DNA from: Hellea sp.
Lineage (GTDB): Bacteria; Pseudomonadota; Alphaproteobacteria; Caulobacterales; Maricaulaceae
DNA length: 64,000 bases
Direction: 5' to 3'
Assembly (NCBI GenBank): GCA_014238285.1
Contig: JABABK010000007.1
Span: 36,722-100,721 of the forward strand
The position numbers and the translations under genes were made by a program. The notes below the pieces were generated by a model. It saw only the letters and a program-made list of their open reading frames with translations. It searched no databases and was not told where the DNA came from. Every line of letters begins with the position of its first letter. Position 1 is the first letter of the stretch. This document shows, in pieces, positions 7,933 through 16,723 of the stretch.

Positions 7933-9537
7933 ATGGGCGCAGCCGATTACACAAACACCGAAGCGGTGAGAACATTTGTCAATAAATTACAAAATAATGA
8001 AATTTCAAACCCACGTGATCTTAAGATAAAAGAGCATTTAGACGAACTCGCAAAATCATTGGCAGATAAACACCAGTCCTTAAGGGATGCCGTAAACGCG
8101 ATTGACCTTGACGCCCACAACGCTTCTTACATCCGGCTCACAACCGCCGAAGAATTTGGGTTAACTCTATATTTGGGAACGAATTGGGAAGATAGCCCAC
8201 CAGAATGGTTTCAAAAATGGCTTGCAGAAAGCGAGTTACATAGACTCGGTTTCGATATTTTAAAATCGATCATGAAAGACTATGAACATTATAAGATGAG
8301 CCAAGCAGAATATGACACGCTCATGAAGTCCGCAAGCTCTCCTGGCCTTATCGCCAATGACGGGACATATTTTGGCACAGGAAAATATGAGCAAATGGAT
8401 GAAAAGTGGATGATTGCCGCACTCAACTATGTTCTAAATATCGTACATTCTGACGATATTTACGCGCCCTTCCCCAATCCAGTCTTAACCGCAGCCCCTC
8501 TAACCTTAAAACCCACCTCAGCCCATGCAGAGCCTGTTCTAGGTATTCTTGGGGATTGGGGTGCAGGTTTTTATAATGAACCAAATGGAGTTGGCGGAAC
8601 AATACCATGTCCCGCGCAGCGCGTTGCGGCCGACCTTAGTCAACACTCAATCGACTATCTCATTCATTTGGGCGACACTTATTATGCAGGAACCGATGGC
8701 TCCCGGCTCGGCCCTGACTCCGCCAATGAAGAACAAGAAAACCTCATCAATGTTTGGCCGGACCAAGGAACAGGACGAAATTATACGCTTAATTCTAATC
8801 ATGAAATGTACGGCGCCGCACAAGGGTATTTTAATGTCGCCCTGCGCAGGTCTGGGTTCTTTAATCAGCAAAACGGCGCCAGTGTTTTTGCGATGACCTA
8901 TCCTCTTAAGATCGGCGGAAACCCTACAGGGAAGTCTTGGTTGGTTCTTGGTCTCGATTCTGCTTACTATTCTGACAAAGAAAACGGAATTAAAATGTAT
9001 ATGGACGGCGCAATTGGTTCTAAAAAGTTTCTGGATGAGCATAAAAAGCAAATTCACATGATCGAAAACATCTGCGCTGGTCATAAAGGTCCCATTATGG
9101 TCATGACCCATCATAACCCATGCGACACCATCACAACTAAAACCAATATCCTATATGATCAGGTTGTTTCTGCCATTGGCCGCGCGCCCTCTCTATGGGT
9201 TTGGGGTCACGTCCATAATGCCATTGTATATGATCAAATGATTATTAGTGACGATAAGCCTGTCTTTATCACATCCATGACTAAAAGCAGGTGTTGTGGT
9301 CACGGCGCAGTACCATTTGGCCCAGCATGGGGCCTAGAGGGACGCGGCGATATCGCTTATTATGCCCACACGCATGATGATCAATTTCCGGCTGACGTGC
9401 CGAGGGTCAAAAACGGGTATGCTTTATATACTCTGCATGACGATGGCGGCTTTACCGAAAATTTCTATGAGGTTGGCAATCCAGAAAAACCCGCGTTTTC
9501 AAAAAAATGGACTCCTGATCAAGTCTACGGCAATTAG
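7933..9537 (+). CDS. Calcineurin-like metallophosphoesterase
   Basis: A 534-residue protein. Residues about 200-440 hold a complete metallophosphoesterase metal site: D208 in GDWG, D248 in GDTYYAG, N289-H290-E291 in SNHEMYG, H393/H394 in THHNP, and H426/H428 in GHVHN. The N-terminal 200 residues are rich in charged and helical sequence and match nothing I recognise. There is no signal peptide. It should be a dinuclear-metal hydrolase of phosphoesters; it resembles the purple-acid-phosphatase side of the superfamily in motif spacing, but the substrate is unknown. An AGAGGAGA site precedes the ATG. It is convergent with the ammonia-lyase gene. Confidence 0.8.
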   Translation: MGAADYTNTEAVRTFVNKLQNNEISNPRDLKIKEHLDELAKSLADKHQSLRDAVNAIDLDAHNASYIRLTTAEEFGLTLYLGTNWEDSPPEWFQKWLAESELHRLGFDILKSIMKDYEHYKMSQAEYDTLMKSASSPGLIANDGTYFGTGKYEQMDEKWMIAALNYVLNIVHSDDIYAPFPNPVLTAAPLTLKPTSAHAEPVLGILGDWGAGFYNEPNGVGGTIPCPAQRVAADLSQHSIDYLIHLGDTYYAGTDGSRLGPDSANEEQENLINVWPDQGTGRNYTLNSNHEMYGAAQGYFNVALRRSGFFNQQNGASVFAMTYPLKIGGNPTGKSWLVLGLDSAYYSDKENGIKMYMDGAIGSKKFLDEHKKQIHMIENICAGHKGPIMVMTHHNPCDTITTKTNILYDQVVSAIGRAPSLWVWGHVHNAIVYDQMIISDDKPVFITSMTKSRCCGHGAVPFGPAWGLEGRGDIAYYAHTHDDQFPADVPRVKNGYALYTLHDDGGFTENFYEVGNPEKPAFSKKWTPDQVYGN

Positions 9538-9563
9538 AGAAATTTGCATTAAGTCAAATTTCT
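9538..9563. terminator. Stem-loop between convergent genes
   Basis: A perfect nine-base-pair stem, AGAAATTTG / CAAATTTCT, with an eight-base loop, lies between the convergent metallophosphoesterase and ammonia-lyase genes and includes the latter's stop codon. The stem is AT-rich, with only a short T tail on the plus strand, so termination efficiency is uncertain. It may act in both directions. Confidence 0.4.
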
Positions 9564-10747
9564 TCCGCCATAATTTGTGAAAACAGCTCAGGGTCAGTGA
9601 CCCCTTCCGTTCCAATCAATAGTATATGAGCATCACCATCAAGGTTTAGCCTAGAGCGCACCTCACTATCACTCGCGGCGCAGATCAAAGCCGCTAAACC
9701 TGCAACCCCGCTTTCGCCTGCTTTTATTCCGGCTTCAGATGCCGCTAACATACGGATCGTCGGTGAAATAACATCATCAGGAATCAACAGATAGTCTTGA
9801 ATGCTAACTGCAAGCACATCCCACGCCATGGGTGACGCTTCTCCGCAAGAGAGGCCTGCCATGATGCTTTCTTCTTCGACTTTAGCGGTAACGGCTCTGC
9901 CCGCCTTTGCGCTTTCAAACAAACAGGGCGCACGTAAAGGTTCTACAACAATATATCTCGGGGTCGCCTCTGGCCAAAGATGATGAAAGCTTAAAACCAT
10001 TGCCGCCGCAAAAGACCCAACACCGCCTTGTAGAAATATGTGGGTCGGCGGCTCTGCTAATTGAGTTTTCACTTCATCGACAATAACGCCGTATCCAGCC
10101 ATCACATCTTTGGGTGTTTCCTCATAACCCGGCCAAGTCGTATCAGATACAATGATCCAGCCATTTTCATCAGCGTCAACTTTCGTTTGCGCCACCGCAT
10201 CATCATAATCGCCAGAAACCCGGGCGACTTCTGCGCCATAGGCGGCAATTGCCTTTTCACGAAACGGACTGACTTCTGCGTGAATATATATTCGGCACGA
10301 CGCGCCGATGCGCTGCGCGCCCCAAGCCACAGAACGGCCATGATTACCATCCGTGGCTGATACCACGGTAATGTTTTTTACTTCAGCCGCGTAGCGTCCG
10401 CTGTAAATGTCTCCAAAACTCACATTTTGACCTAGCGCGCGTTTCAGTTCTTTTTGAACTGCCCGCAAAACCGCATAGGCACCGCCGAGCGCCTTAAAAC
10501 TACCCAAGCTGAACCGCGGACCTTCGTGTTTGTAACTGATCGTCCCGATATTTAGAGCGCTTGCCACATCGGTTAAATCCGCCAAAGGCATCGGCCCATA
10601 ACCAACCCATGTCTTAATTTCATCAATCGCTGCATTGAGATCATTTACTGATAGGTAATTCGGAAGTTGAGAGGTTTTTTCTTCACTTCTTGAGAAAAGT
10701 TTTTGTCTCTCTCCAATTTTGGAAATTTCTATAAGCTGGTGTTTCAT
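9554..10747 (-). CDS. Diaminopropionate ammonia-lyase-like PLP enzyme
   Basis: A 397-residue fold-type II PLP enzyme. YKHEGPRFSLGSFKALGGAY holds the Schiff-base Lys (K85) in the context characteristic of diaminopropionate ammonia-lyase, which converts 2,3-diaminopropionate to pyruvate and ammonia. Other hallmarks are SATDGNHGRSVAWGA, SDTTWPGYEE, a QGGVGSFAAA glycine-rich phosphate loop and GESGVAG. The length agrees with DpaL. A relation to threonine/serine dehydratases is expected, so some activity on D/L-serine is possible. It is a stand-alone gene, divergent from a small hypothetical gene. Confidence 0.85.
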   Translation of the reverse strand: MKHQLIEISKIGERQKLFSRSEEKTSQLPNYLSVNDLNAAIDEIKTWVGYGPMPLADLTDVASALNIGTISYKHEGPRFSLGSFKALGGAYAVLRAVQKELKRALGQNVSFGDIYSGRYAAEVKNITVVSATDGNHGRSVAWGAQRIGASCRIYIHAEVSPFREKAIAAYGAEVARVSGDYDDAVAQTKVDADENGWIIVSDTTWPGYEETPKDVMAGYGVIVDEVKTQLAEPPTHIFLQGGVGSFAAAMVLSFHHLWPEATPRYIVVEPLRAPCLFESAKAGRAVTAKVEEESIMAGLSCGEASPMAWDVLAVSIQDYLLIPDDVISPTIRMLAASEAGIKAGESGVAGLAALICAASDSEVRSRLNLDGDAHILLIGTEGVTDPELFSQIMAEEI

Positions 10748-10819
10748 CTCATATTCCGCTGCTAGCCAATTTTGGCGTGATTATTGCAAATAGAGTCTCT
10801 CACGCAAGGAGAGATATGA

Positions 10820-11173
10820 GTGTTCTGGCCTTTTAGAAGACAAACTGAGAATGCGCTAAATCAAACGATTGTTCGCAATCAATCAGAAACCCGTCATGCA
10901 AAGGCCTTAGGGCCAGTTGGGTCGGATAGAATCGCTTGCGTCATTGCCGTTCTTCTGGATCAACCCTATTGGGATTACGCCATAGACCAACAATCCGCTC
11001 TTGAAAATGCTGTTTTTACGGCGTCTTTTGCCGGCTTCATGCAGCCTTTTGACCATGAAGAAGAAGAGCTTATCAAGTTTCTAAGCACCCGGTTCGCTGG
11101 GCGAAAAATTTCAACATTTGCTTGGGGGCTTTATACAGATTTGTTGCGCGAACAAGAACGCGAGTCCGCTTAA
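10820..11173 (+). CDS. Hypothetical protein, 117 residues
   Basis: A small soluble protein with no family that I recognise. The N-terminus MFWPFRRQTE is hydrophobic-basic; the middle (SDRIACVIAVLLDQPYWDYA) and the acidic FDHEEEELIKFL look helical. The GTG start has AAGGAGAG six bases upstream; the neighbouring ATG in another frame stops after six codons. It overlaps the end of the convergent acyltransferase gene by four bases. Confidence 0.6.
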   Translation: MFWPFRRQTENALNQTIVRNQSETRHAKALGPVGSDRIACVIAVLLDQPYWDYAIDQQSALENAVFTASFAGFMQPFDHEEEELIKFLSTRFAGRKISTFAWGLYTDLLREQERESA

Positions 11174-12138
11174 GGCTTATCTGTAAAAATCAAACGTGCC
11201 CTAAGCCATTGATTAACGGGACGCTCAAAAAACCTATAAATCACCACCGCAATCACGCAAGTTAACGCAAAGACAATCATCGTCATAATGACGCTTGCCA
11301 TCTGGCCAAATTGAAACACATGCAATACCTTATCACAAAATTGAATCACATAAACATGGCTAAGATAGAGCGCGTAACTGGCGCCGCCTAACATCACAAT
11401 CAGTTTTGGAATTCGCACGTTTTTCAAATAATGCAATGCCAGCGCCGCAATAATCAAACATGGGAAACCCAGTTTATAGGCTCTATGGGATAAAGTTATA
11501 TCTGCCAATATAAGCGGGCTAAAATAAAGCAGGGCATAGACCAATAGTCGGCTTAAGCGTCTTTGTCCCAAGACCTCAAACAATGCGAAGCCCAAAATAA
11601 ATTCTAATATTATGGGGTCGCCATAAACCTGAAACAAAAACCTCTCATTTCCATGAAACAAAAAAACAAGTCCGAAAAACGCTATAGCGACAATCAAATC
11701 TCTATTTTTAAAATTAAGGAATAAAGCCAGCGCAAAGACTGCATAAAAAAACATTTCATAATTCAGCGTCCATCCGACAAATAAAATTGGGTAATGTCCC
11801 ACCCCGTTTTTATCAAAAGGAATAAAGAATAACGACTTGGCCAGGTCTGCCATATCCCCACTAGTGTTATTAAGGACTTCCGGCATTATAATCGCCACAC
11901 TAAAAATGAACATCGTTAGAAGCCAATAGATCGGCACAATTCTAATCATCCGCTTGAAGAAAAACTTATCATGGGTTTTAGTCGTCGATAACATCATCAC
12001 AAATCCACTGATAATGAAGAACATATCAACGCCAAAACTGGCATAGGCCCACCCCATGGTGGGTAAATGAACCACAACAATCGCTGCAGCGGCCAAAAAC
12101 CGAAGGGCTTCTATAATTTGATTGCGGGACGAATCCAT
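11170..12138 (-). CDS. Acyltransferase 3 (OafA/YrhL) family membrane protein
   Basis: About 322 residues with around ten membrane segments. It starts with NQIIEALRFLAAAAIVVVHL, the opening of acyltransferase-3 domains with the conserved His of the catalytic motif in VVVHL. GVDMFFIISGFVM and YWLLTMF are further hallmarks. Members transfer acetyl or other acyl groups to sugars of O-antigen, exopolysaccharide or peptidoglycan. The frame extends to 12195, but the ATG at 12138 follows the stop of the upstream small gene. Envelope glycan acylation is the reasonable guess; the acceptor is unknown. Confidence 0.85.
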   Translation of the reverse strand: MDSSRNQIIEALRFLAAAAIVVVHLPTMGWAYASFGVDMFFIISGFVMMLSTTKTHDKFFFKRMIRIVPIYWLLTMFIFSVAIIMPEVLNNTSGDMADLAKSLFFIPFDKNGVGHYPILFVGWTLNYEMFFYAVFALALFLNFKNRDLIVAIAFFGLVFLFHGNERFLFQVYGDPIILEFILGFALFEVLGQRRLSRLLVYALLYFSPLILADITLSHRAYKLGFPCLIIAALALHYLKNVRIPKLIVMLGGASYALYLSHVYVIQFCDKVLHVFQFGQMASVIMTMIVFALTCVIAVVIYRFFERPVNQWLRARLIFTDKP

Positions 12139-12154
12139 AAAACCTGATAATTGA

Positions 12155-12427
12155 CTAAAGGTTTTTTTCAAGAGCCTTTCGTACCTGAAGCGCATGTCGG
12201 CCTAATAGCTTCGGGCAGGTTTTTCCACCTTGAATGAGTTCATTGTTATCTAAATATTCAAGCAAATGTTCTGATAAATAGGGCCTGTCTTCTGCCATCT
12301 CTATCTTTGTTTGCCACTGCTGGGCACATTGTTGATAAGTTTTGCTATAATTATCCAAATATCGGATGCCGCCTAATGTGGCTACAAACCCTATAAACAA
12401 ACCAATATATACCAAAAACTGTTTCAT
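12155..12427 (-). CDS. Small membrane-anchored hypothetical protein
   Basis: A 90-residue protein with one N-terminal hydrophobic helix (FLVYIGLFIGFVATLGG) and a charged remainder with two cysteines (QQCAQQ and KTCPK), predicted to be periplasmic. No family recognised. It ends 16 bases before the acyltransferase start and is probably cotranscribed with it, suggesting an envelope-related role by context only. Confidence 0.55.
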   Translation of the reverse strand: MKQFLVYIGLFIGFVATLGGIRYLDNYSKTYQQCAQQWQTKIEMAEDRPYLSEHLLEYLDNNELIQGGKTCPKLLGRHALQVRKALEKNL

Positions 12428-12478
12428 AGAGAAACAGAAGCAAGAAGCTAGCCAACCCCGATGGTTAACAATTTATTA

Positions 12479-12988
12479 TTATGAAGTGATTCTAAAATCC
12501 ATACCGGGTTCCAAATCTCGCAATAAAGCAACCATCACATCCGGCGTTAAAGCAACACAGCCTAATGTCTGCCGGTCATCTGTTTGCGCGATGTGGATAA
12601 ACACGGCTGAACCAGCGCCTTTTTGCGGCGGGCTATCATTGTGATCCATCACTAGAATAATATCATAGACGCCATCATCCCGCCAAAGTTTTTCATGGGA
12701 TCCACTAAACGGTAGCCGAACAAACCGGTTATAGGCTCCGCTTTTTACATCATCACACCAACCGTCTTGAGGCGATAAAGGCCACATATGAAGGCGGCTT
12801 GGTGGCCTAAACGGCAATCGGTCTGGCCTATACAGGCCAAAGCGCACGTTATATTGGCCCAAAGGCGTTTTACCGTCACCTTCTACGCCTTGTTTTTCAT
12901 CAATATACCCACCCTGGCCAATGCGGCATTGATATTTATAATCGTCCCAAACGATAGATTGATCGTGGCAACTCACGGAAATGATCAT
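12479..12988 (-). CDS. L,D-transpeptidase (YkuD) family protein
   Basis: A 169-residue protein consisting of little more than a YkuD catalytic domain. GDGKTPLGQY is the usual substrate-strand motif, and the active site is H132 (IHIAQ) with the nucleophile C144 in TLGCVAL. Members cross-link peptidoglycan 3-3 or attach lipoproteins. No signal peptide is visible from the ATG at 12988, which is known for the short alphaproteobacterial 'YkuD-only' proteins, so its location is unclear. A start further upstream is not supported by the reading frame. Confidence 0.85.
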   Translation of the reverse strand: MIISVSCHDQSIVWDDYKYQCRIGQGGYIDEKQGVEGDGKTPLGQYNVRFGLYRPDRLPFRPPSRLHMWPLSPQDGWCDDVKSGAYNRFVRLPFSGSHEKLWRDDGVYDIILVMDHNDSPPQKGAGSAVFIHIAQTDDRQTLGCVALTPDVMVALLRDLEPGMDFRITS

Positions 12989-13080
12989 ATATACTCACGC
13001 AATAGTGAAAACTTGAGAGCAATCTGGCATTAGCTTATTGATTGTGGCAAGCTTAAAAGAACACAAAATTGTGAGGACCT

Positions 13081-13788
13081 ATGGCCGTTAAAAAACGCCT
13101 TCTATTAGTTGATGATGACGATGATCTACGGGACGAGCTCACTGAGCAATTCGCGCTTTATGACGAATTTGAAACAATGGGAGCTGCAACAGCAACCGAA
13201 GGCATCGAACTCGCCAAAACTAGCCCATTCGATCTTATCCTGCTAGATGTCGACCTTCCCGACATGCTGGGAACAGAAGCCTGCGATATTATGCGAAAAG
13301 CCGGCGTTGCCGCGCCCATCGTTATGCTCACGGGTAATGATGGCGATATGAACGAAATATTGGGCCTTAATTCCGGCGCCAATGATTACGTCACAAAACC
13401 ATTTCGATTTGCGGTCTTACTGGCGCGGCTACGCGCTCATTTACGCAGCTTCGAACAAAGCGAAGAAGCAAGTTTTCAAATCGGCCCCTATGAATTCAAG
13501 CCAGCCTATAAACGATTAGTGCCGCCGCCAGACGAGAACGGGACACAACCTCGGGATATCCGGCTGACAGAAAAAGAAACCAATATTTTAAAATATTTGT
13601 ACCGCGCCGGCGGCAAGCCTGTTGGCCGAGACGAATTATTACATGAAGTTTGGGGTTATAATTCCGGTGTCACAACCCACACACTCGAAACGCATGTTTA
13701 TCGATTACGTCAAAAAATCGAACCAGAAAAAGGCCAAGCTACCTTGTTAGTCACTGAACCTGGTGGTTACCGCCTAGTTATGGCATAA
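13081..13788 (+). CDS. OmpR/PhoB-type response regulator
   Basis: A 235-residue two-domain regulator. The receiver (residues 6-120) has the acidic cluster DDDDD at 11-15, the phospho-acceptor D56 in LLDVDLPD, the Thr/Ser position in VMLTGN and K106 in VTKPF. The C-terminal winged helix (about 140-233) has LTEKETNILKYL and the recognition-helix segment THTLETHVYRLRQKIE ending in GGYRL. No histidine kinase lies beside it, so it is an orphan in this window. It is likely to be a DNA-binding transcription factor; targets unknown. The next gene begins six bases after its stop. Confidence 0.92.
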   Translation: MAVKKRLLLVDDDDDLRDELTEQFALYDEFETMGAATATEGIELAKTSPFDLILLDVDLPDMLGTEACDIMRKAGVAAPIVMLTGNDGDMNEILGLNSGANDYVTKPFRFAVLLARLRAHLRSFEQSEEASFQIGPYEFKPAYKRLVPPPDENGTQPRDIRLTEKETNILKYLYRAGGKPVGRDELLHEVWGYNSGVTTHTLETHVYRLRQKIEPEKGQATLLVTEPGGYRLVMA

Positions 13789-13794
13789 ATTAAT

Positions 13795-14415
13795 ATGACC
13801 ATTATTCTCGCAATTTATGCTGTTCTTGTGTTGGCCCTAACTTGGACAGAATATAACCGCAAAAGAAACCTTCAGGCATGGCTTAAACCATTGGCTGCCC
13901 TCGGGTTTATCCTAATTGCCATCTTCAGCGGCGCTTTATATTGGGATTTTGGCCGATGGATATTATGGGGATTAATCGCCTGCGCCGTCGGAGATGTGTT
14001 GCTTTTATCTCGCGACAATCCCCTGAAGTTTAAACTCGGCATGCTTGCTTTTGCCATAGGGCATCTTTTGTATGTCTGGGCCTTTATAAATCACTCAGGA
14101 AAATCTGATTTAGCGCCTTGGATGTTTTTGCCTTTGATTGCCGGCATCGGGTATTTTACTTGGGTTCTGAAAAAACTTCCTAAAGACATGATCGCCCCTG
14201 TCGCTATCTACACGGTGATCATAATGGCCATGGTCATTTTCAGCTTCACAGTGCCTATAGCGATTATACCGCTCGCCGCCATCATGTTTGCTATATCGGA
14301 TATGTTTGTCGCGCGAGATCGCTTTGTCTCAAATCAGCCCATAAACACTATTGCGATAACGCCTTTATATTTTGGAGCGCAGGCGCTCTTCGCGCTTGCG
14401 GCCAGTATAGGCTAA
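13795..14415 (+). CDS. Lysoplasmalogenase (YhhN/TMEM86 family)
   Basis: A 206-residue integral membrane protein with about eight hydrophobic segments. CAVGDVLLL and FAISDMFVARDRF carry the conserved Asp residues of the YhhN family, whose animal member TMEM86B hydrolyses the vinyl-ether bond of lysoplasmalogen. The bacterial role is presumably in ether-lipid or lipid-aldehyde metabolism and is inferred only. It directly follows the response regulator and overlaps the convergent xthA by four bases. Confidence 0.8.
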   Translation: MTIILAIYAVLVLALTWTEYNRKRNLQAWLKPLAALGFILIAIFSGALYWDFGRWILWGLIACAVGDVLLLSRDNPLKFKLGMLAFAIGHLLYVWAFINHSGKSDLAPWMFLPLIAGIGYFTWVLKKLPKDMIAPVAIYTVIIMAMVIFSFTVPIAIIPLAAIMFAISDMFVARDRFVSNQPINTIAITPLYFGAQALFALAASIG

Positions 14416-15233
14416 AGCTTTAAGGTCTGAGTGAGCGGTGCGTGGTCTGACGGCTTTTCTTTTATCCGCCACTCCGTATGGATTTCATACCCCTGAGCGC
14501 CAGCTTTTTCTGCAGCTGGTTTTAAGGCTTGGCTGACCCATATATGATCCAAACGTCGACCACGATTAGACTTAAAAACATCCTTCGCCCGGTATGACCA
14601 CCACGTATAAAGCTTTTCATCAACTGGTCTGAAGAGACGCGCCGTATCAACAAAATCATGACAGGCCCGCAAGTTTTCCAATATCTCAACTTCCATAGGT
14701 GTGTGGCTGACAACTTTTAAAAGCTGTTTATGGGACCACACATCATGCTCTCCGGGCGCAATATTAAAATCGCCAACCAAAACTTGTTGATCGTCACCTT
14801 TTTTAAACCGTTCTTTGAAATAGCCATTCATCGCTGCAAGAAAATCGAGCTTATGCTGAAATTTGTCATTTACAACCGGGTCGGCGACATCTCCGCCAGC
14901 TGGAATGTAAAAATTATGAAGCTCAAAATCTTCTCTTCCAGCGAGAACTTTCGTGCTGACATGGCGCGCATGATCCAAAGGACAAAAACTAGTCGATAAC
15001 CGCTCCATAGGTAGGCGCGATAGAGTTGCCGCACCGTGATATCCTTTTTGACCCGAAACCTCGATATAGTCGTAACCGAGGTCTTTAAACGGCTTATAAG
15101 GAAATTGGTCTTCTAGGCATTTAATCTCTTGCAACGCCAAAATGTCAGGTGCGTGTTCTTTCAAGAAACGCGCGACCGTCTCTTGGCGAAGCCGGACCGA
15201 ATTAATATTCCATGTGGTAATTTTGATTTGCAT
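14412..15233 (-). CDS. xthA: Exodeoxyribonuclease III
   Basis: A 273-residue AP endonuclease/3'-5' exonuclease of base-excision repair. Motifs: the TTWNINSVR N-terminus with the metal-binding Asn, LQEIKC (Glu), a YHGAATLSR loop, LVGDFNIAP (Asp, Asn), NRGRRLDHIWVS (Asp) and the C-terminal SDHAPLT (catalytic His). The reading frame opens at 15263, but the ATG at 15233 gives the canonical N-terminus. It lies downstream of lolA, an order often conserved in alphaproteobacteria. Confidence 0.94.
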   Translation of the reverse strand: MQIKITTWNINSVRLRQETVARFLKEHAPDILALQEIKCLEDQFPYKPFKDLGYDYIEVSGQKGYHGAATLSRLPMERLSTSFCPLDHARHVSTKVLAGREDFELHNFYIPAGGDVADPVVNDKFQHKLDFLAAMNGYFKERFKKGDDQQVLVGDFNIAPGEHDVWSHKQLLKVVSHTPMEVEILENLRACHDFVDTARLFRPVDEKLYTWWSYRAKDVFKSNRGRRLDHIWVSQALKPAAEKAGAQGYEIHTEWRIKEKPSDHAPLTQTLKL

Positions 15234-15238
15234 TTGAT

Positions 15239-15264
15239 CTTGCTGGCAGAGGCCCGCCAGCAAG
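15239..15264 (-). other. Hairpin between lolA and xthA
   Basis: On the minus strand, CTTGCTGGC and GCCAGCAAG form a perfect nine-base-pair stem around an eight-base GC-rich loop in the short lolA-xthA intergenic space, ending six bases before the xthA ATG. No T-run follows. It could set 3' end stability of lolA mRNA or limit xthA translation. Function inferred only. Confidence 0.4.
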
Positions 15265-15293
15265 GCAAGTTGATTATGCGGCTATACTCAAAT

Positions 15294-15971
15294 TTATCGG
15301 CGGCGACGGTCCCGGCGGTCTTCATCGCGGTGAATAAAGATGCGAGGATCGACATTTCCATTATAGCGAAGGTCGGACAACACGACACGGGTTTCGCCGC
15401 CAAAGCTATCGGCAATAACCCAAGCTTTAAACGCTAATGTTTGCGGATCAAAAATCATCGAAATATCACCGTCCATTTCGCCGCTGCCGTCTCTGGCTGT
15501 AACGCGGATTTCCTGAGGCGTTTTAAGCAAACCAACGACTTCGGTGTCGCGGGCTAAGTTGACATTTTCTTTCAAAAAATAATTAAGAGGTGTCGCCGAT
15601 AATGGAACACGATCTGTAGTTTCTAAGGCTTTGTCGTGTTGAACCAAAGTCACACCATCAGAAACAACCAGTAACGGATTTGGTGCATCATACTCGAACC
15701 GCATTCGTCCGGGGCGAGACAGGTGAATAATCCCTGTATCGATCTGGCCATCAGACGTATATTGCGTAAACCGCCCTTCAAAGTTCGTAATGGAGTTTAA
15801 GGCCCCGTCGAGACGCGTAAGATCGTATTCAACGTTTTGTGGATCAGAAAAACTTGAAACAACGGGCTGCGGCGTTGAGTAGGCCTGTCCAACCTGACCT
15901 GTCGCAATAGCGCCAATAGAAAGCGCTGCGAGCGCTATACCAGCCATATATATTTTTTTGAATTTCTTCAT
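15294..15971 (-). CDS. lolA: Outer-membrane lipoprotein carrier protein LolA
   Basis: A 225-residue periplasmic protein with a signal peptide (basic KKFKK, then a hydrophobic core ending around GQA). The LolA fold is indicated by ITNFEGRFTQYTSDGQ, LSRPGRMRFEYDAPNP, VSDGVTLVQHD, PLNYFL and IFDPQTLAFKAW. It shuttles lipoproteins from LolCDE to the outer membrane. The C-terminus is unusual in ending with the highly charged tail EDRRDRRRR. It is followed by xthA. Function confident by family; direct Lol partners are outside the window. Confidence 0.9.
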   Translation of the reverse strand: MKKFKKIYMAGIALAALSIGAIATGQVGQAYSTPQPVVSSFSDPQNVEYDLTRLDGALNSITNFEGRFTQYTSDGQIDTGIIHLSRPGRMRFEYDAPNPLLVVSDGVTLVQHDKALETTDRVPLSATPLNYFLKENVNLARDTEVVGLLKTPQEIRVTARDGSGEMDGDISMIFDPQTLAFKAWVIADSFGGETRVVLSDLRYNGNVDPRIFIHRDEDRRDRRRR

Positions 15972-16182
15972 AATTAAACCTCTTATTCAGCTTGTTTATA
16001 AGAAACCAAGATTTAATCCAGCCTGAATAAAAACAGTTTTTTCATTAAATTACCTCCATAGTATCAAAGAATTTAAATTGAATTTTAAACAATTTTATGC
16101 TAAATGTAAGTAACTGCCAGTGGGGCAATGAGAGCAATAAACCGGGACTTAGAGAGACTGACGCGAATGCGGAGGCTATATT

Positions 16183-16713
16183 ATGTCGTTGTTTACCATA
16201 CGGCCGGGAATTGAATCAGGTTCTCCTGCCGATACTATTCAGAATTTAGAGTCACTCCCTGAAGAGGCTAATATTCACGCGCTTTGCGCGGCAATCGCTG
16301 CTGATTACGTAAAATTTGTGAAAAAGCATGTTTTAGAAGATTTAGATATGCCACAAAAATATACGATCAGAGACTTACAGGTCCTAATAAGTATTTTTGA
16401 AAGTGATACCGTTTTAACATCCGCCCATATTGTCAAAATATCTGGTCTTGATCCAGCTACCGTTGCACGGTCTGTCAAAACCTTAAAAGACCATGGACAC
16501 ATTATCACGGAATCCAGCCTAGAAGACTCTAGAAGCCGTTTATTGAAAATAACACTGGATGGACGGGCTCTAGCTAAAGAATATGTCAAAGCCAGCCGGT
16601 CGGCCTTCAATAAAAATGGTTTAAGTTCCACAAACCAAGCTGACGAAATAGGAACAGTGTTCCAACTTTTGAAAGACTTTCGAAATCAAAGCCGAAAACT
16701 CAGAAAAGTCTAA
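16183..16713 (+). CDS. MarR-family transcriptional regulator
   Basis: A 176-residue winged-helix regulator. The central part reads IRDLQVLISIFE, then VKISGLDPATVARSVKTL (recognition helix), then the wing ESSLEDSRSRLLKITLDG, the standard MarR layout. The N-terminal 45 residues are longer than usual. A GGAGG site precedes the ATG. It is single and convergent with the kinase gene; no obvious target operon next door. Its ligand is unknown. Confidence 0.88.
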   Translation: MSLFTIRPGIESGSPADTIQNLESLPEEANIHALCAAIAADYVKFVKKHVLEDLDMPQKYTIRDLQVLISIFESDTVLTSAHIVKISGLDPATVARSVKTLKDHGHIITESSLEDSRSRLLKITLDGRALAKEYVKASRSAFNKNGLSSTNQADEIGTVFQLLKDFRNQSRKLRKV

Positions 16714-16723
16714 GCCGCGCCTA

